Below are positions 44,233 through 53,700 of a DNA stretch of 64,000 bases, piece by piece. The notes under the pieces are model-generated. The model was not told where the DNA came from. It made no database searches and saw only the letters and a list, made by a program, of their open reading frames with translations. Within the stretch, counting starts at the first letter, position 1; each line of letters opens with the position of its first letter. This DNA is from Chamaelirium japonicum. Its lineage: Eukaryota; Streptophyta; Magnoliopsida; Liliales; Melanthiaceae. The DNA is taken from assembly GCA_947650365.1 (NCBI GenBank), contig OX393550.1:67945744-68009743 (forward strand), read 5' to 3'. The position numbers and the translations under genes are program-made.

Positions 44233-46698
44233 TTTGGAAGAGGGACCAGCTTCATCTCGTGGCCGCTTTGGAGGAGCAATATTGATCTTTCGATCTGTTT
44301 TAGCAGCAGCAGCTTCACAAGATCTTCCAGCTTGCTGATCGCCTCGAATGCAGACGATGCCTTCTCCAGTTGCAAACTTGAGTAGTTGATGGTAAGAGGA
44401 GGAGATGGCATTGATCTGATGGAGGAATGGTCGCCCAAGAATGGCGTTGTAGCTAGACATTCCTTCGACGATCGCAAACCTCACCGAGACTCGAGTCTCT
44501 CGGCTAAGGTCGATGGTGAATCTGGATTCGCCCACTGTGATGCTTTGTTCACCATTGAAGCCGGTGATCACAGTGGGGACGACGTCGAGACTTTGATACT
44601 TATGTCCCAGACGTTTGAAACAGTCGGAGAACATAATGTCAATGGAGCTTCCAGTGTCTATGAGGATTCGATTGACGGTGCTTCCGTCGATGATGAGTTT
44701 CAAGACCAGGGGGTCTCGATGGGGAGTGTGAACTCCTTGAAGATCGGTGTCATTGAAGACTATGGATGGCCAAGCCAGACCTTCGATGGGCTTCTCGATC
44801 CAGGTATCTTCTTTGTTTGCAGTAGATCGAACATGGAAGATGCGTCGAACCTGCCGATCGACTTCCTTCCCGGTCAAAGCTTGATTGTGCAGGGTTCCAT
44901 GAATGCCAAAGACATTGGCATTCACAGAAATTGGTTGCCGGTTGGATGAGATTTGATGTATCCAACACACTTCTTTCCCCTTGGCCGAGGTTCGACGTTG
45001 ATCGTGCCCATTGTTGACGAATTCTTGAAGGTGGCCTTCTCGTAGTAAGTCTTCAAGATGGAATTTCAGCCGAAAACACCGATCGGTGGAATGTCCGTGA
45101 CTTCGATGGAATTCACAGTAGACTGTTTTGTCTGCTGTGAATTTGGAATTTGGTTGAAGAGGATTGGGCCTCCGAAGATACTCGTCGTGTTGAATACGGT
45201 CGAGTATCTGCTCGACTGGCATGTTCCACTCGGTGAAAGTGGTCTTCGTTGGAGACCGACGCCCATCATTCTTTGATCTTTTGTTGGCCGGAGGGGCTGC
45301 TGCTTCAGTGTTGTGAGCCTTTGCAGCATATTTAGGTGCTTCTTTTTCAGCAGGCCTTCTTTTAGTTTCTCGCCCTTTTCGAGCGACTTGATCGTCTTCC
45401 ACCTCAATCTCCCTCTGAATTCGATCGAACATAGCTCCCAGAGAAGGAGGGGGATTGCGGATGAAGTCGTTGTAGATATGTAGATCAAAGCGGAGAGCGT
45501 TCTGGAAAGCCAACATGATGGCTTCATCATCCAGATGCCTTCCAGAGAGAGCAGCATGCTCGTTGCGAAACCTCCTCGTGAAGCTGCGGAGAGTCTCATC
45601 TGCACCCATCCTTAGTCGATATAGAGAATCGAGCTTCTTCTCGGGTTTCAGGTTGAGCTGGTAATGCTGCACAAAGAGGTTAGCCAAAACACCGAACTGG
45701 GTAATGGACCCAGCTCGGAGATTGTGATACCAGTCGAGTGAAGGCTCGTCGAGACTTCCCGCGAAGGTGCGGCAGAGCACGTTGTTTTCCTCTTCGTGTG
45801 GCGTTAGAGCTTGCTTGAAGGCAAGTATATGGAGGCTTGGATCTCCTCGGACGCAGTTGAATTTGGGGAGGGTAGGAGTTCTCCATCCTCTTGGAAATAC
45901 TGATTCGAAAAGGCTTCGATGTAGTGGCCCGGCAGAAGAGTAGCCATCCCTGCGACCATGTCCTCGACCTAGAGGTGGGTCAAGAGGCAAGATCGCAAGG
46001 TCTTGCTCTGGCATTGAAGTGTTTGCTGGTCGAAGTCGGTGTCGAAGGTCCGATCCAAGTCCACGTTGGAGTGGAATGGAAGGGGAGACTCTACTCTTTG
46101 AAGGAGCGCCTTTCATTTGGTGCTTCCTTGGCAGGTTGAGCTTCGATGGTGCTCTTTTGTCGCAGTTACGACCAGATGAAGATTGGGAGGACTCGTCTTC
46201 AAGACGATCCCAGACACTCTGCTTCCAAGGAGCAGCAGAGGGAGTTGGGTCGCGTCGAATCCTCTCGAGGGCATCAGTGCCCATCGACCTCCGTTGTTCG
46301 GAGTAAATTGAATGTCGAGGAGGATCAACCCTCCCACTTGCGGAGGGGATCGGAATAGCAATTCCAGCTTCGGAAGCTGCCTTCTTCAGAGCATCCCTCT
46401 CAGCAGTGAGGGTGGCGTTTTGTTTCGCCAATTGGAGTAGTTGGAAATCGATTGCAGAGATCTGGTAAGTCGATGGAGGATCTTCAGCAGGAGCAGGGAC
46501 AGTCTGCCCAATTGATTGATGAGGATGAGGGGCGATCGGTCGATCGACTGATCTTCCGCTTCCTGAGTGAACCCCCATCTCGGGGACAGCAAGGGGCTGC
46601 CCGAAGTTGAGCCTTTGACTCATTGAACGAGTCTCAGGACGAGGTTGATGTTGAGTATTACTTCCTTCTGGTTGACCCTGATGTTTGGTTCTCGCCAT
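44230..46698 (-). CDS. gag: gypsy gag-protease polyprotein
   Basis: 822 residues. The start methionine is 122 bases downstream of the PBS end. A short coiled-coil-like segment lies at ~80-112. The retrotransposon Gag domain is at ~265-390 (FPRGWRTPTLPKFN, CRTFAGSLDEPSLDWYHNL, LYRLRMGADETL). A Cys/His motif at ~528-541 (CEFHRSHGHSTDRC) replaces the classical CCHC knuckle, as in other Tat elements. An aspartic protease at ~663-760 has the active-site DTGSS (681-685) and ILGRPFL (~753-759). A basic tail follows to the UAG. It forms the virus-like particle and cleaves the polyprotein. Relatives of this gene are broken at 4280-4608 and 9600-10405. Confidence 0.95.
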   Translation of the reverse strand: MARTKHQGQPEGSNTQHQPRPETRSMSQRLNFGQPLAVPEMGVHSGSGRSVDRPIAPHPHQSIGQTVPAPAEDPPSTYQISAIDFQLLQLAKQNATLTAERDALKKAASEAGIAIPIPSASGRVDPPRHSIYSEQRRSMGTDALERIRRDPTPSAAPWKQSVWDRLEDESSQSSSGRNCDKRAPSKLNLPRKHQMKGAPSKSRVSPSIPLQRGLGSDLRHRLRPANTSMPEQDLAILPLDPPLGRGHGRRDGYSSAGPLHRSLFESVFPRGWRTPTLPKFNCVRGDPSLHILAFKQALTPHEEENNVLCRTFAGSLDEPSLDWYHNLRAGSITQFGVLANLFVQHYQLNLKPEKKLDSLYRLRMGADETLRSFTRRFRNEHAALSGRHLDDEAIMLAFQNALRFDLHIYNDFIRNPPPSLGAMFDRIQREIEVEDDQVARKGRETKRRPAEKEAPKYAAKAHNTEAAAPPANKRSKNDGRRSPTKTTFTEWNMPVEQILDRIQHDEYLRRPNPLQPNSKFTADKTVYCEFHRSHGHSTDRCFRLKFHLEDLLREGHLQEFVNNGHDQRRTSAKGKEVCWIHQISSNRQPISVNANVFGIHGTLHNQALTGKEVDRQVRRIFHVRSTANKEDTWIEKPIEGLAWPSIVFNDTDLQGVHTPHRDPLVLKLIIDGSTVNRILIDTGSSIDIMFSDCFKRLGHKYQSLDVVPTVITGFNGEQSITVGESRFTIDLSRETRVSVRFAIVEGMSSYNAILGRPFLHQINAISSSYHQLLKFATGEGIVCIRGDQQAGRSCEAAAAKTDRKINIAPPKRPRDEAGPSSK

Positions 46699-46820
46699 TC
46701 AGAATGCGAAAGGTACAACGAGATTGCCGATGTCCGATCAGTTGTCTGATCAACCGAGGGGGCGAGGAAGTTTGGCTATTGATCTGGTAGTCGAAGTAGA
46801 AAGGACACGGCTTCTCGCTC

Positions 46821-46840
46821 GGATCCCACAGACGGCGCCA
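46821..46840 (-). other. Primer-binding site of the Tat gypsy element
   Basis: Minus strand TGGCGCCGTCTGTGGGATCC, three bases after the 5' LTR end. Ending in TGG as a tRNA 3' CCA complement, it fits a PBS; the tRNA was not identified from memory. It sets the transcription direction as minus. Confidence 0.85.
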
Positions 46841-46843
46841 AAC

Positions 46844-47582
46844 TGTGGGGGAAAATCTTCGTGCCGACCCGAAGACTCTCGCAGCACCAGTCAATTGAAT
46901 GTTCGTGTTGACGTCGAAGATCGTTGGTCGATCTGTTGATCGAAGTTGAAGCTTTTGATTTGTAAACAGAGAGATGCAATTAGAGAGAGAGTTTGACACG
47001 AGATGTGATCTCGGAGTTCAGCCGAAGCCTACGTCTCCGTGCTATAGGGTGCAACCCGAATTCACTAACACTTATTTTGAAGTGATCTCGACAGGCCGAG
47101 TATCACTGTAAACACTGATCTTTCTGAAAGAAGATCAAAGGGAGATGGTAGATCGGAAGTTTGAAATTCCAGAGCTCTGGTTCTGAAAGTCAGATCTCAG
47201 AGTGGAAATCAGATTTGTGGATTGGATTTCGATCCTTTTACATTCGAAGGCACTGCTATTTATAGGCATTCCGGGTGGCGAATGGCGGTTTCTACTGCAG
47301 TATCTGGGGATCCTCCAGGTAAAGTTGTGAGCCCTGCGGTTGTCTTCGGGGGCCCACCAGGCAAGGCCGATGGGTCCCGTTGTAGTCCTCGTGGGTCCAC
47401 CAGGCAGGGCAGGTGGGTCCCGCTGTAGTCCTCGTGGGCCCACCAGGCAGGGCTGGTGGGTCCCGTGGTAGTCCTCGTGGGCCCACCAGGCAGGGCTGGT
47501 GGGTCCCGTGGTAGTCCTCGTGGGCCCACCAGGCAGGGCTGGTGGGTCCCGTGGTAGATTTATGCCAAAATTTGCACCCACA
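46844..47582 (-). repeat. 5' LTR of the Tat gypsy element
   Basis: 739 bp, same ends and length as 33733-34471. The TATA box on the minus strand is at 47256-47264 and the five 43-bp units at 47349-47554. Confidence 0.95.
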
Positions 47583-47587
47583 GTATC
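47583..47587. other. Target site duplication GTATC, right
   Basis: Pairs with 33728-33732. Confidence 0.93.
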
Positions 47588-47638
47588 CGCTACCTGTAAT
47601 ATGAAAGCAATAGTTGAACCATCAATAAACCTAAAATA

Positions 47639-48274
47639 TCCCCTCCAAATATACGTTAGTTGATTTGAGGGGTTGATTTGGCCAAATAATCTAGCTTTCT
47701 GGGATTGATAATAAATATAAAGTTTGCAAAGATTAATAGGCAATTAGCCTAATTCAAAGGGGTTATACGAAAACTTTTGTATATTATTATAGGTTTTTTA
47801 CAAATCAATCCTTGCAATCTTGTATATTTACATATAAAACCCTATAGAGTTGATATTTATAGATAAACCCCGACCTCAATTTATTAAAACTTTACGTAAC
47901 GACCGTACAGTTAGCTGATATCCAAAATAAATAAATATTTTCTATTTTACTCTTGATTTTTTTACCTAAATCCATAAATATTTTTCCAAAATGAGAATAG
48001 TTCGAGTTAGGTCCAAGTTAGACTCGAGTTAGACCCATGTTAGTTTTTTGTTATGTCCATGTTTAATAAAGATGTGGCAAGTTAAGTAATTTAAATTGTG
48101 AGTAAATTGGTTATTTCTCTTTTAACTTATGAAAAAAATAAAAAAAATAAAAAATATTTTAGGAATATTTTTTTTAGTTGGGATGCATACTAACTACAAA
48201 GGTTGATATGTCGAGATTGGATAATTTAAGAAGTTTATATGTAAATATCAATTCTACATGAGTTTGTACGTAAA
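47639..48274. repeat. Direct repeat A (~636 bp), LTR-like
   Basis: Aligns along its length with 49685-50310: shared GGCCAAATAAT, GTTTGCAAAGATTA, TTGATATTTATAGATAAACC and CATGAGTTT near the ends, with many substitutions. It is AT-rich and non-coding. The pair, about 1.4 kb apart, may be the LTRs of a small decayed element; orientation is unknown. Confidence 0.6.
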
Positions 48275-49684
48275 TAAAGAAGACCGGTCATCGAAATTTG
48301 ATCGGTTACGAGCCAATGATCAATCGCTGAAATCCGATTGGCTGGCCCATGGCAGGGGGTCGACTGTCTTTCTTCGGCGTTGATCAGACGACTCAGACCA
48401 CCTTGACTTCGAGGATGTCCAAAGGGAACAACTTCATAAACAACCACTCACAGAGGGCACGAGGAGACATAGGGCTGGCAATTTCGAACCCGACACAGAA
48501 GACCTGACACGAAGTTAGCGGGTCTGGGTCTGGGTTAGGGCTAAACGGGTTCGGGTTGTAAACGGGTCGACACGATAGACCCGTTTAATAAACGGGTCGG
48601 TCCGGGTTTAGGGTCTGGACACGGTTGATCTAAGAAGACCCATTTAAAATTCAACGGATTGTGTCTGGTCGGGTCTACCTGCAATCCGATACTGTAATAT
48701 ATAGTACCAGCGGGTCTATCGGGTTTGGTCGGGTCAAGTTGGATCGGGTCAACTAAATAAACCCGTGTGGTAAAAGGTCTAACGGGTCTTATCGGGTCTA
48801 CCCGTTTATAAACAGGGCGGGTACGATTCTAGGGATTTTGGACACAACACGAACCCGACCCGACACGACCCATTGCCACCCCTAAGGAGACATGTTCAGC
48901 CTTGCATTAGAAATCCTAGCAAGGTAGGTAATCACCTGCCTAACTAGGCGTGGGTAATTATGGGTGAAAATTTTGGCTAAGGCAGTCACAGACCCATGAT
49001 AACAACTTTAGGGCCCACCAGCCCTGCTTGAGGCACACGATATCTTCTTAGGGCCCGAAAGCTCTTTCGAGGGACCCACTAGGATAGTTCAGTGATCCAC
49101 CAGCCCTACCTGGGTCCCACAACATCCACTCAGGGGCTTGACATCCCTGAGGGACCCACAAGGATAGTTCAAGGACCTACCAGCCTTGCTTAGCCCACGA
49201 CGACAGCGCAGGGGCTCGCTAGCTCTGCATGGAGTACAAAGACTGCCCAGGGCTTAGCAATCTGTCTGCAAAAACCTCCTCAGGACCTGGTAGTATACTC
49301 GACACCAAATATAAGGACTTAGAATTCTGATAGAATTTTTATTCTAGAGATCATTCTTCTATCTTTTAGAGTTGCAAAGGTTTGATGAAGAGCATACAGG
49401 TTTTTGGAAACCATTTCTCAAGAACAAATAGGGTTATGGAATCCACTCTCTATCTCCCCTACTTTGCTCTCTGTTTATTTGTAAAGCACTCCTCGACCTG
49501 TCGAGAGTGGCATTACTTTTTCAGATTTAGTGAATTCAAGGTTGCGCCTTATCACACGAAGACATAGGCTTTGCCCGAACTTTGATATCAAATCACTCTG
49601 TCTACTCTGTACTCTTTACACTCTATAATATCTACGCTACAATGTAACAACACTCGAATTCTAGTGATTGTTAGCGGAAAAAAA
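48275..49684. other. Region between direct repeats A and B
   Basis: Holds the hAT MITE at 48470-48884. 48960-49330 is rich in GGGCCCACCAGCCCTGC-like words that recall the 43-bp units in the gypsy LTR. No coding frame is supported. Confidence 0.4.
48470..48884. mobile_element. hAT-type MITE made of GGGTCGGGTT repeats, copy 2
   Basis: TIRs TAGGGCTGGCAAT (48470-48482) and ATTGCCACCCCTA (48872-48884), one mismatch, flanked by a perfect 8-bp duplication AGGAGACA (48462-48469 and 48885-48892). 415 bp. The inside is ACCCGACCC/GGGTCGGGT-type repeats interrupted by some unique text. Same family as 5143-5606. Confidence 0.9.
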
Positions 49685-50310
49685 TCCCCCACAATATGCG
49701 TCAATTGACTTAAGGGGTTGTTTTGGCCAAATAATATAGCTTTATAATTAATAAATATAACGTTTGCAAAGATTAGAAGTCAATAAGCCAAATTTCAAGG
49801 GTTATATGAAAAAATCTATAGATTATTATAGTGGTTTTTACAAATCAACCATGCAATCTTTTATATTTACATATAAACCCTATAGAATTGATATTTATAG
49901 ATAAACCCCTCAAGTTATTAAAACTTATGTATTGACCCTACAATTAGCTATCATCCAAAATAATAAAATAATTTTCATTTTCATTTTATTTTTTTAATCT
50001 AAATCCAATAAATATTCTTCCAAAGTGAGAATAACTTGAGTTAGGTCCACGTTAGACTCCAACTAAACCCATGTTAGTTTTGTGTTAAGTCCATGTTAAA
50101 AAAAGATGTGGAAATTTAAATACTTAAAATTATGGATAAATTGGTTATGTATCTTTAAAATTATGAAATAACATCTAAATAACAAAATATTTCAAGAAAA
50201 TTATTTTAGTTTGGATGCAATTAAACTAACTACAAAGGTTGATAATTAAAGATTGGATGATTTAAGGGGTTTGTATGCAAAAATTAATCTTGACATGAGT
50301 TTATATGTAA
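49685..50310. repeat. Direct repeat B (~626 bp), LTR-like
   Basis: Partner of 47639-48274. A short Helitron begins immediately after its end. Confidence 0.6.
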
Positions 50311-50518
50311 ACTAGTACTAATCCCGTGCAATGCACAAACGATTACAATGCTTCTCGATCGGATCGCACCTCCAGTACCACAACCCGGCCTATTGTAGAG
50401 AGAGAGATAGGGAGAGATGTTTAATTATAAAAGAATTTAAAAAGGAAGAGGGAGAGCAGCAAAATGAGAAAGCTGCCACATGGTACCAAAAGCCTCTGCT
50501 TTATAAGAGTAGTATAGA
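50311..50518 (-). mobile_element. Short non-autonomous Helitron
   Basis: On the minus strand it begins TCTATACTACTCTTATAAAG and ends CTAGT, with a GTGCA-T-TGCAC hairpin ten bases before that terminus. The flanking bases on that strand are A before TC and T after CTAGT, the A^T insertion preference of Helitrons. 208 bp, no coding capacity. Confidence 0.7.
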
Positions 50519-51371
50519 TGGATAGATAGATAGATAGATAGATGAGAAACGTTATTCAGCCCGAAGGTTTTTTCAATTATGCTCGATACAACTAATGTGG
50601 TAGCGTACAACTGGTGACCTAATTTCACTAGCGACATTTTAATCTTTAACACTATGAGTTATTTGCTGTCATGTCAGTCATTTTGAGCGGAATCGAGAAA
50701 ACCTGCGGGCTGAATAGCATTTGTCATATATTCAGGGAATCAAACGGAGCCGCTAACTTGTTGGCGAGGTATATATGCTCGTCAGATGGAAGGGCTCCAA
50801 ATTAACCAACTGGATATATCACCTCCTCTCACGGCGATCACGATTCAGGATGCTCAATTGGTCTACTATCCATCTAAAATTTTTGACCCAGGTTGAGTTA
50901 TTGCTTTGGACTAGTATTGTTTTTTTTTTGCTGTTTTTTTGTGTTTATTGTTCCTTGTTAGTAGATAATACTTTCTCTTAAAAAAAAAAAACATTTCTCA
51001 TATATAGATAAGGAAGTAGGTTTGTTAAACTCCCTGTATTTTATCTTGTAGCCATTTATAGAAGGGCCCACAAGAAAGTTAGGCCAGTCGATCTAAAATT
51101 TAAAACGACTGACCTTGGGATGGTTAAGTTCACCTACTCACGGTTACACTGGGACACCACACACCCACTCCCTCCAAGAGCCTATCAGCTTGCTTCGGTG
51201 CTAGGGTCCACTACCCCCATATGTTGGGCCTATTACCTATGTCTCTTGTATGGCAATGGACCCTGCGGTTGTATGATACACGGGATGTGATAATTTTTTT
51301 TCCAAATAAATGAACGACGTGGCTTGTTGCGATTGGAACATCCTGCATAATCTACAACCATTGCTTAGAAT
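50519..51371. other. Unassigned intergenic sequence
   Basis: A (GATA)n-type microsatellite at ~50519-50545 (GATAGATAGATA), poly-T and poly-A runs near 50920-50990, otherwise no recognised feature. Confidence 0.4.
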
Positions 51372-51379
51372 ATTGGGGG

Positions 51380-52116
51380 TAGGACTGTCAATTGGGCTAG
51401 GCTAGCCCGATACCCGCCCGTCCGATCCGAAATAATTTGGGCTGAGCCATAAATGGGTTTGGGCTGGGCTGAGTTCGGACATAATTTTAAACCCGAATAT
51501 TAATTTCGACCGGGCTCGGACCAGGCTCAGCCCAGCCCATATTCAGCCCGGATCCGAATACTTATATATTCAATTTAAAAACCCATGAAGCATTGAATCC
51601 CCTGTACAGTCTGTACTACCCGAGCATATTTAGTAACCAAGAGTCGCTCCGACCCTCCAACATCTTCTTTCCATTGTTGACTGACAGCCAGCACTAATTC
51701 AATGGTCAATATACCCTTTCCTAATTTGGGAGTCCCACTAATACTATCCCAAATTCCCAATCTTATGTTTCACTTCCTTCCAAACAAAAAAAAAATCATC
51801 TTTTTGTACTAAAGTCCCTAACCGATCGAAGTCGGACGTCCTCCATGGCTCCATCCCAGATTCCCAATCTTCTGTTACATATATGCTTGTAGTACTAGAT
51901 GTCTAATTTTTTTTGCATTTTGATTCACTGTAAATCTTAATTGGGCTGGCTCGAACTCGGTACGAAGCCCGAAAAACAAATTAGGCTGAGTTTGGGGTAA
52001 ATAAAGTGAAAGATTTTTGGACTGAGTTCGGATTTGGAAAAGCCGTTTCATATACGGACTGAGTTTGGGCAAGGCTTGGCCCGACCCGACCCGGCCCGAC
52101 CCGATTGATAGGCCTA
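51380..52116. mobile_element. hAT-like element, copy 3 (diverged)
   Basis: Ends TAGGACTGTCAATTGGGC and (reverse complement of the right end) TAGGCCTATCAATCGGG. Flanking 8-mers ATTGGGGG (51372-51379) and GATGGGGG (52117-52124) agree at 6 of 8. Sub-terminal GGGCTGGGCT/CCCGACCCGA repeats resemble the other two copies, while the centre (51560-51930) is unique and non-coding. 737 bp. Confidence 0.65.
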
Positions 52117-52124
52117 GATGGGGG

Positions 52125-52554
52125 CCACGGTTATAGTGTACGCAGGATGTGCTGAAAATGTTCCCAACCGCCGAGCAATACCGTCCGAATCCTGAGTCAC
52201 ATAGAGACTTAGACAGTACTGTTTACCTCGTCTACAGAGTTTTATGCCACCGATAAATACGTTGCCGGTTTTCGATTACTGCACCCTGTTGGTTTAGTGG
52301 GACACGCCCAAGTGGCGTGCATCGATTAGTCCCTCTCTCCCTCTGTCTCTCCAGTGGTGTTTGATAAGCCGCCCCCGGGTCTTCCTCTTTCCACGCCTCG
52401 TACGTGGAAGCTAGTTTAGCGATACCGAGTGGAAGGTACGGCGGAGTCTATTAATTGAAATGGAGGGTACGTTTATCGATTTCCAGTGCTCCCGTTAACT
52501 TTTTTTTTCTTCTGTACAGTATATTTCGAAAACTGACGGCAACGATCAGAGACA

Positions 52555-52597
<43 letters not shown>

Positions 52598-52642
52598 GCG
52601 TGAGTGGTGACGGTGAGAGGTGACTAGTTAGGCGCAATCTTA
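52125..52642. promoter_or_regulatory. Upstream region of the MADS-box gene
   Basis: No coding frame. (GA)n tract at ~52556-52592. This and the later GA tracts are typical of GAGA-type sites in plant developmental promoters and 5' UTRs. The transcription start is not determined. Confidence 0.45.
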
Positions 52643-52652
52643 CCATAAAAGG
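52643..52652 (+). promoter_or_regulatory. Perfect CArG box CCATAAAAGG
   Basis: Matches CC(A/T)6GG, the binding site of MADS-domain proteins, 327 bp upstream of the MADS-box ATG. It suggests auto- or cross-regulation by MADS factors. It could also act as a TATA-like element, as CATAAAAG is close to one. Confidence 0.5.
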
Positions 52653-52708
52653 GGTATTCCGCTCCGCCGGGCATCCTCCCAGTCCCACCTACTAATTGGA
52701 GCACAGAG

Positions 52709-52756
<48 letters not shown>

Positions 52757-52978
52757 AGATCTGCAGCCCCCGAGGGCAGAACCAGCTGGCTTCCTACTGG
52801 TGGGTTTCTCCCTCCCTTGACAGAGAGGAGTCTACGGGGTCCGATAGGCTCCGCTTGCCGCTCTTTTTTTCTACCTGTACGTGGGAAATTAATTAAAGCC
52901 CTTTCTTGCTTGGATTCTTTCTTTCTTTATTTGTTGTTGTTGTGGGGGGGACGAAGAGAGAGAGAGAGAGAGAGATCG

Positions 52979-53160
52979 ATGGCGAGGGAGAAGATAAAGA
53001 TAAGGAAGATCGACAACGCGACGGCGAGGCAGGTGACCTTCTCGAAGCGGCGGCGGGGGCTGTTCAAGAAGGCGGAGGAGCTCTCCATCCTCTGCGATGC
53101 CGAGGTCGCCCTCGTCATCTTCTCCGCCACCGGCAAGCTCTTCCACTTCTCCAGCTCCAG
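52979..53160 (+). CDS. MADS-box transcription factor, exon 1 (SVP/StMADS11 clade), partial
   Basis: Encodes 60 residues plus two bases: [20 protein letters not shown], then [20 protein letters not shown] and [20 protein letters not shown]. This is a complete type II (MIKC) MADS domain apart from its last residue or two, with the DNA-binding basic helix and SRF-type dimer strands. [20 protein letters not shown] points to the SVP/AGL24/JOINTLESS group, which controls flowering time and meristem identity. The exon ends ..CCAG before GTGGGT (donor at 53161), phase 2, the usual place for intron 1. The ATG at 52979 follows a (GA)n leader; an in-frame ATG at 52817 would add unrelated residues and is not favoured. 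The I, K and C domain exons are not in the window. Confidence 0.93.
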
Positions 53161-53366
53161 GTGGGTACTAGCTCCTCTTCTTTTCTTTTGTGGGATTCAT
53201 TTGCATTTGCTGGCTAGCGATCCTTTTGCCTCTTGCCAAGGGTTAACTGCAGCTGTAGTGACACATTTCAAGTTAGTGTGATGTTGGATAACAAACCCAC
53301 AATCTGAACCTTTTCCACAACTCTTAACTCTTTATAATTGCATTCTGTTTCATAAATGATTATTAT

Positions 53367-53700
<334 letters not shown>

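Larger units (their letters stand above)
33733..47582 (-). mobile_element. Complete Tat-lineage Ty3/gypsy retrotransposon, 13.85 kb
   Basis: Flanked by a perfect 5-bp duplication (GTATC) and bounded by 739-bp LTRs. Read on the minus strand the order is: 5' LTR (46844-47582), PBS, gag-protease, UAG, RT-RNase H-second RNase H-integrase, a spliced gene in the opposite direction, a 119-bp tandem array, polypurine tract, 3' LTR (33733-34471). The pol order with integrase last is Ty3/gypsy. The second (archaeal-type) RNase H, the antisense extra gene and the variable 3' repeats together are the known signature of the Tat group (Retand, Grande, Ogre relatives). All frames are open apart from the gag/pol UAG, so it may still be able to move. 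Confidence 0.96.

Noticed and set aside
52817..52978. Upstream in-frame ATG extending the MADS protein by 54 residues
   Set aside because: The added residues are hydrophobic and GA-repeat derived; MADS proteins of this clade start directly at the MAREKI-type sequence.
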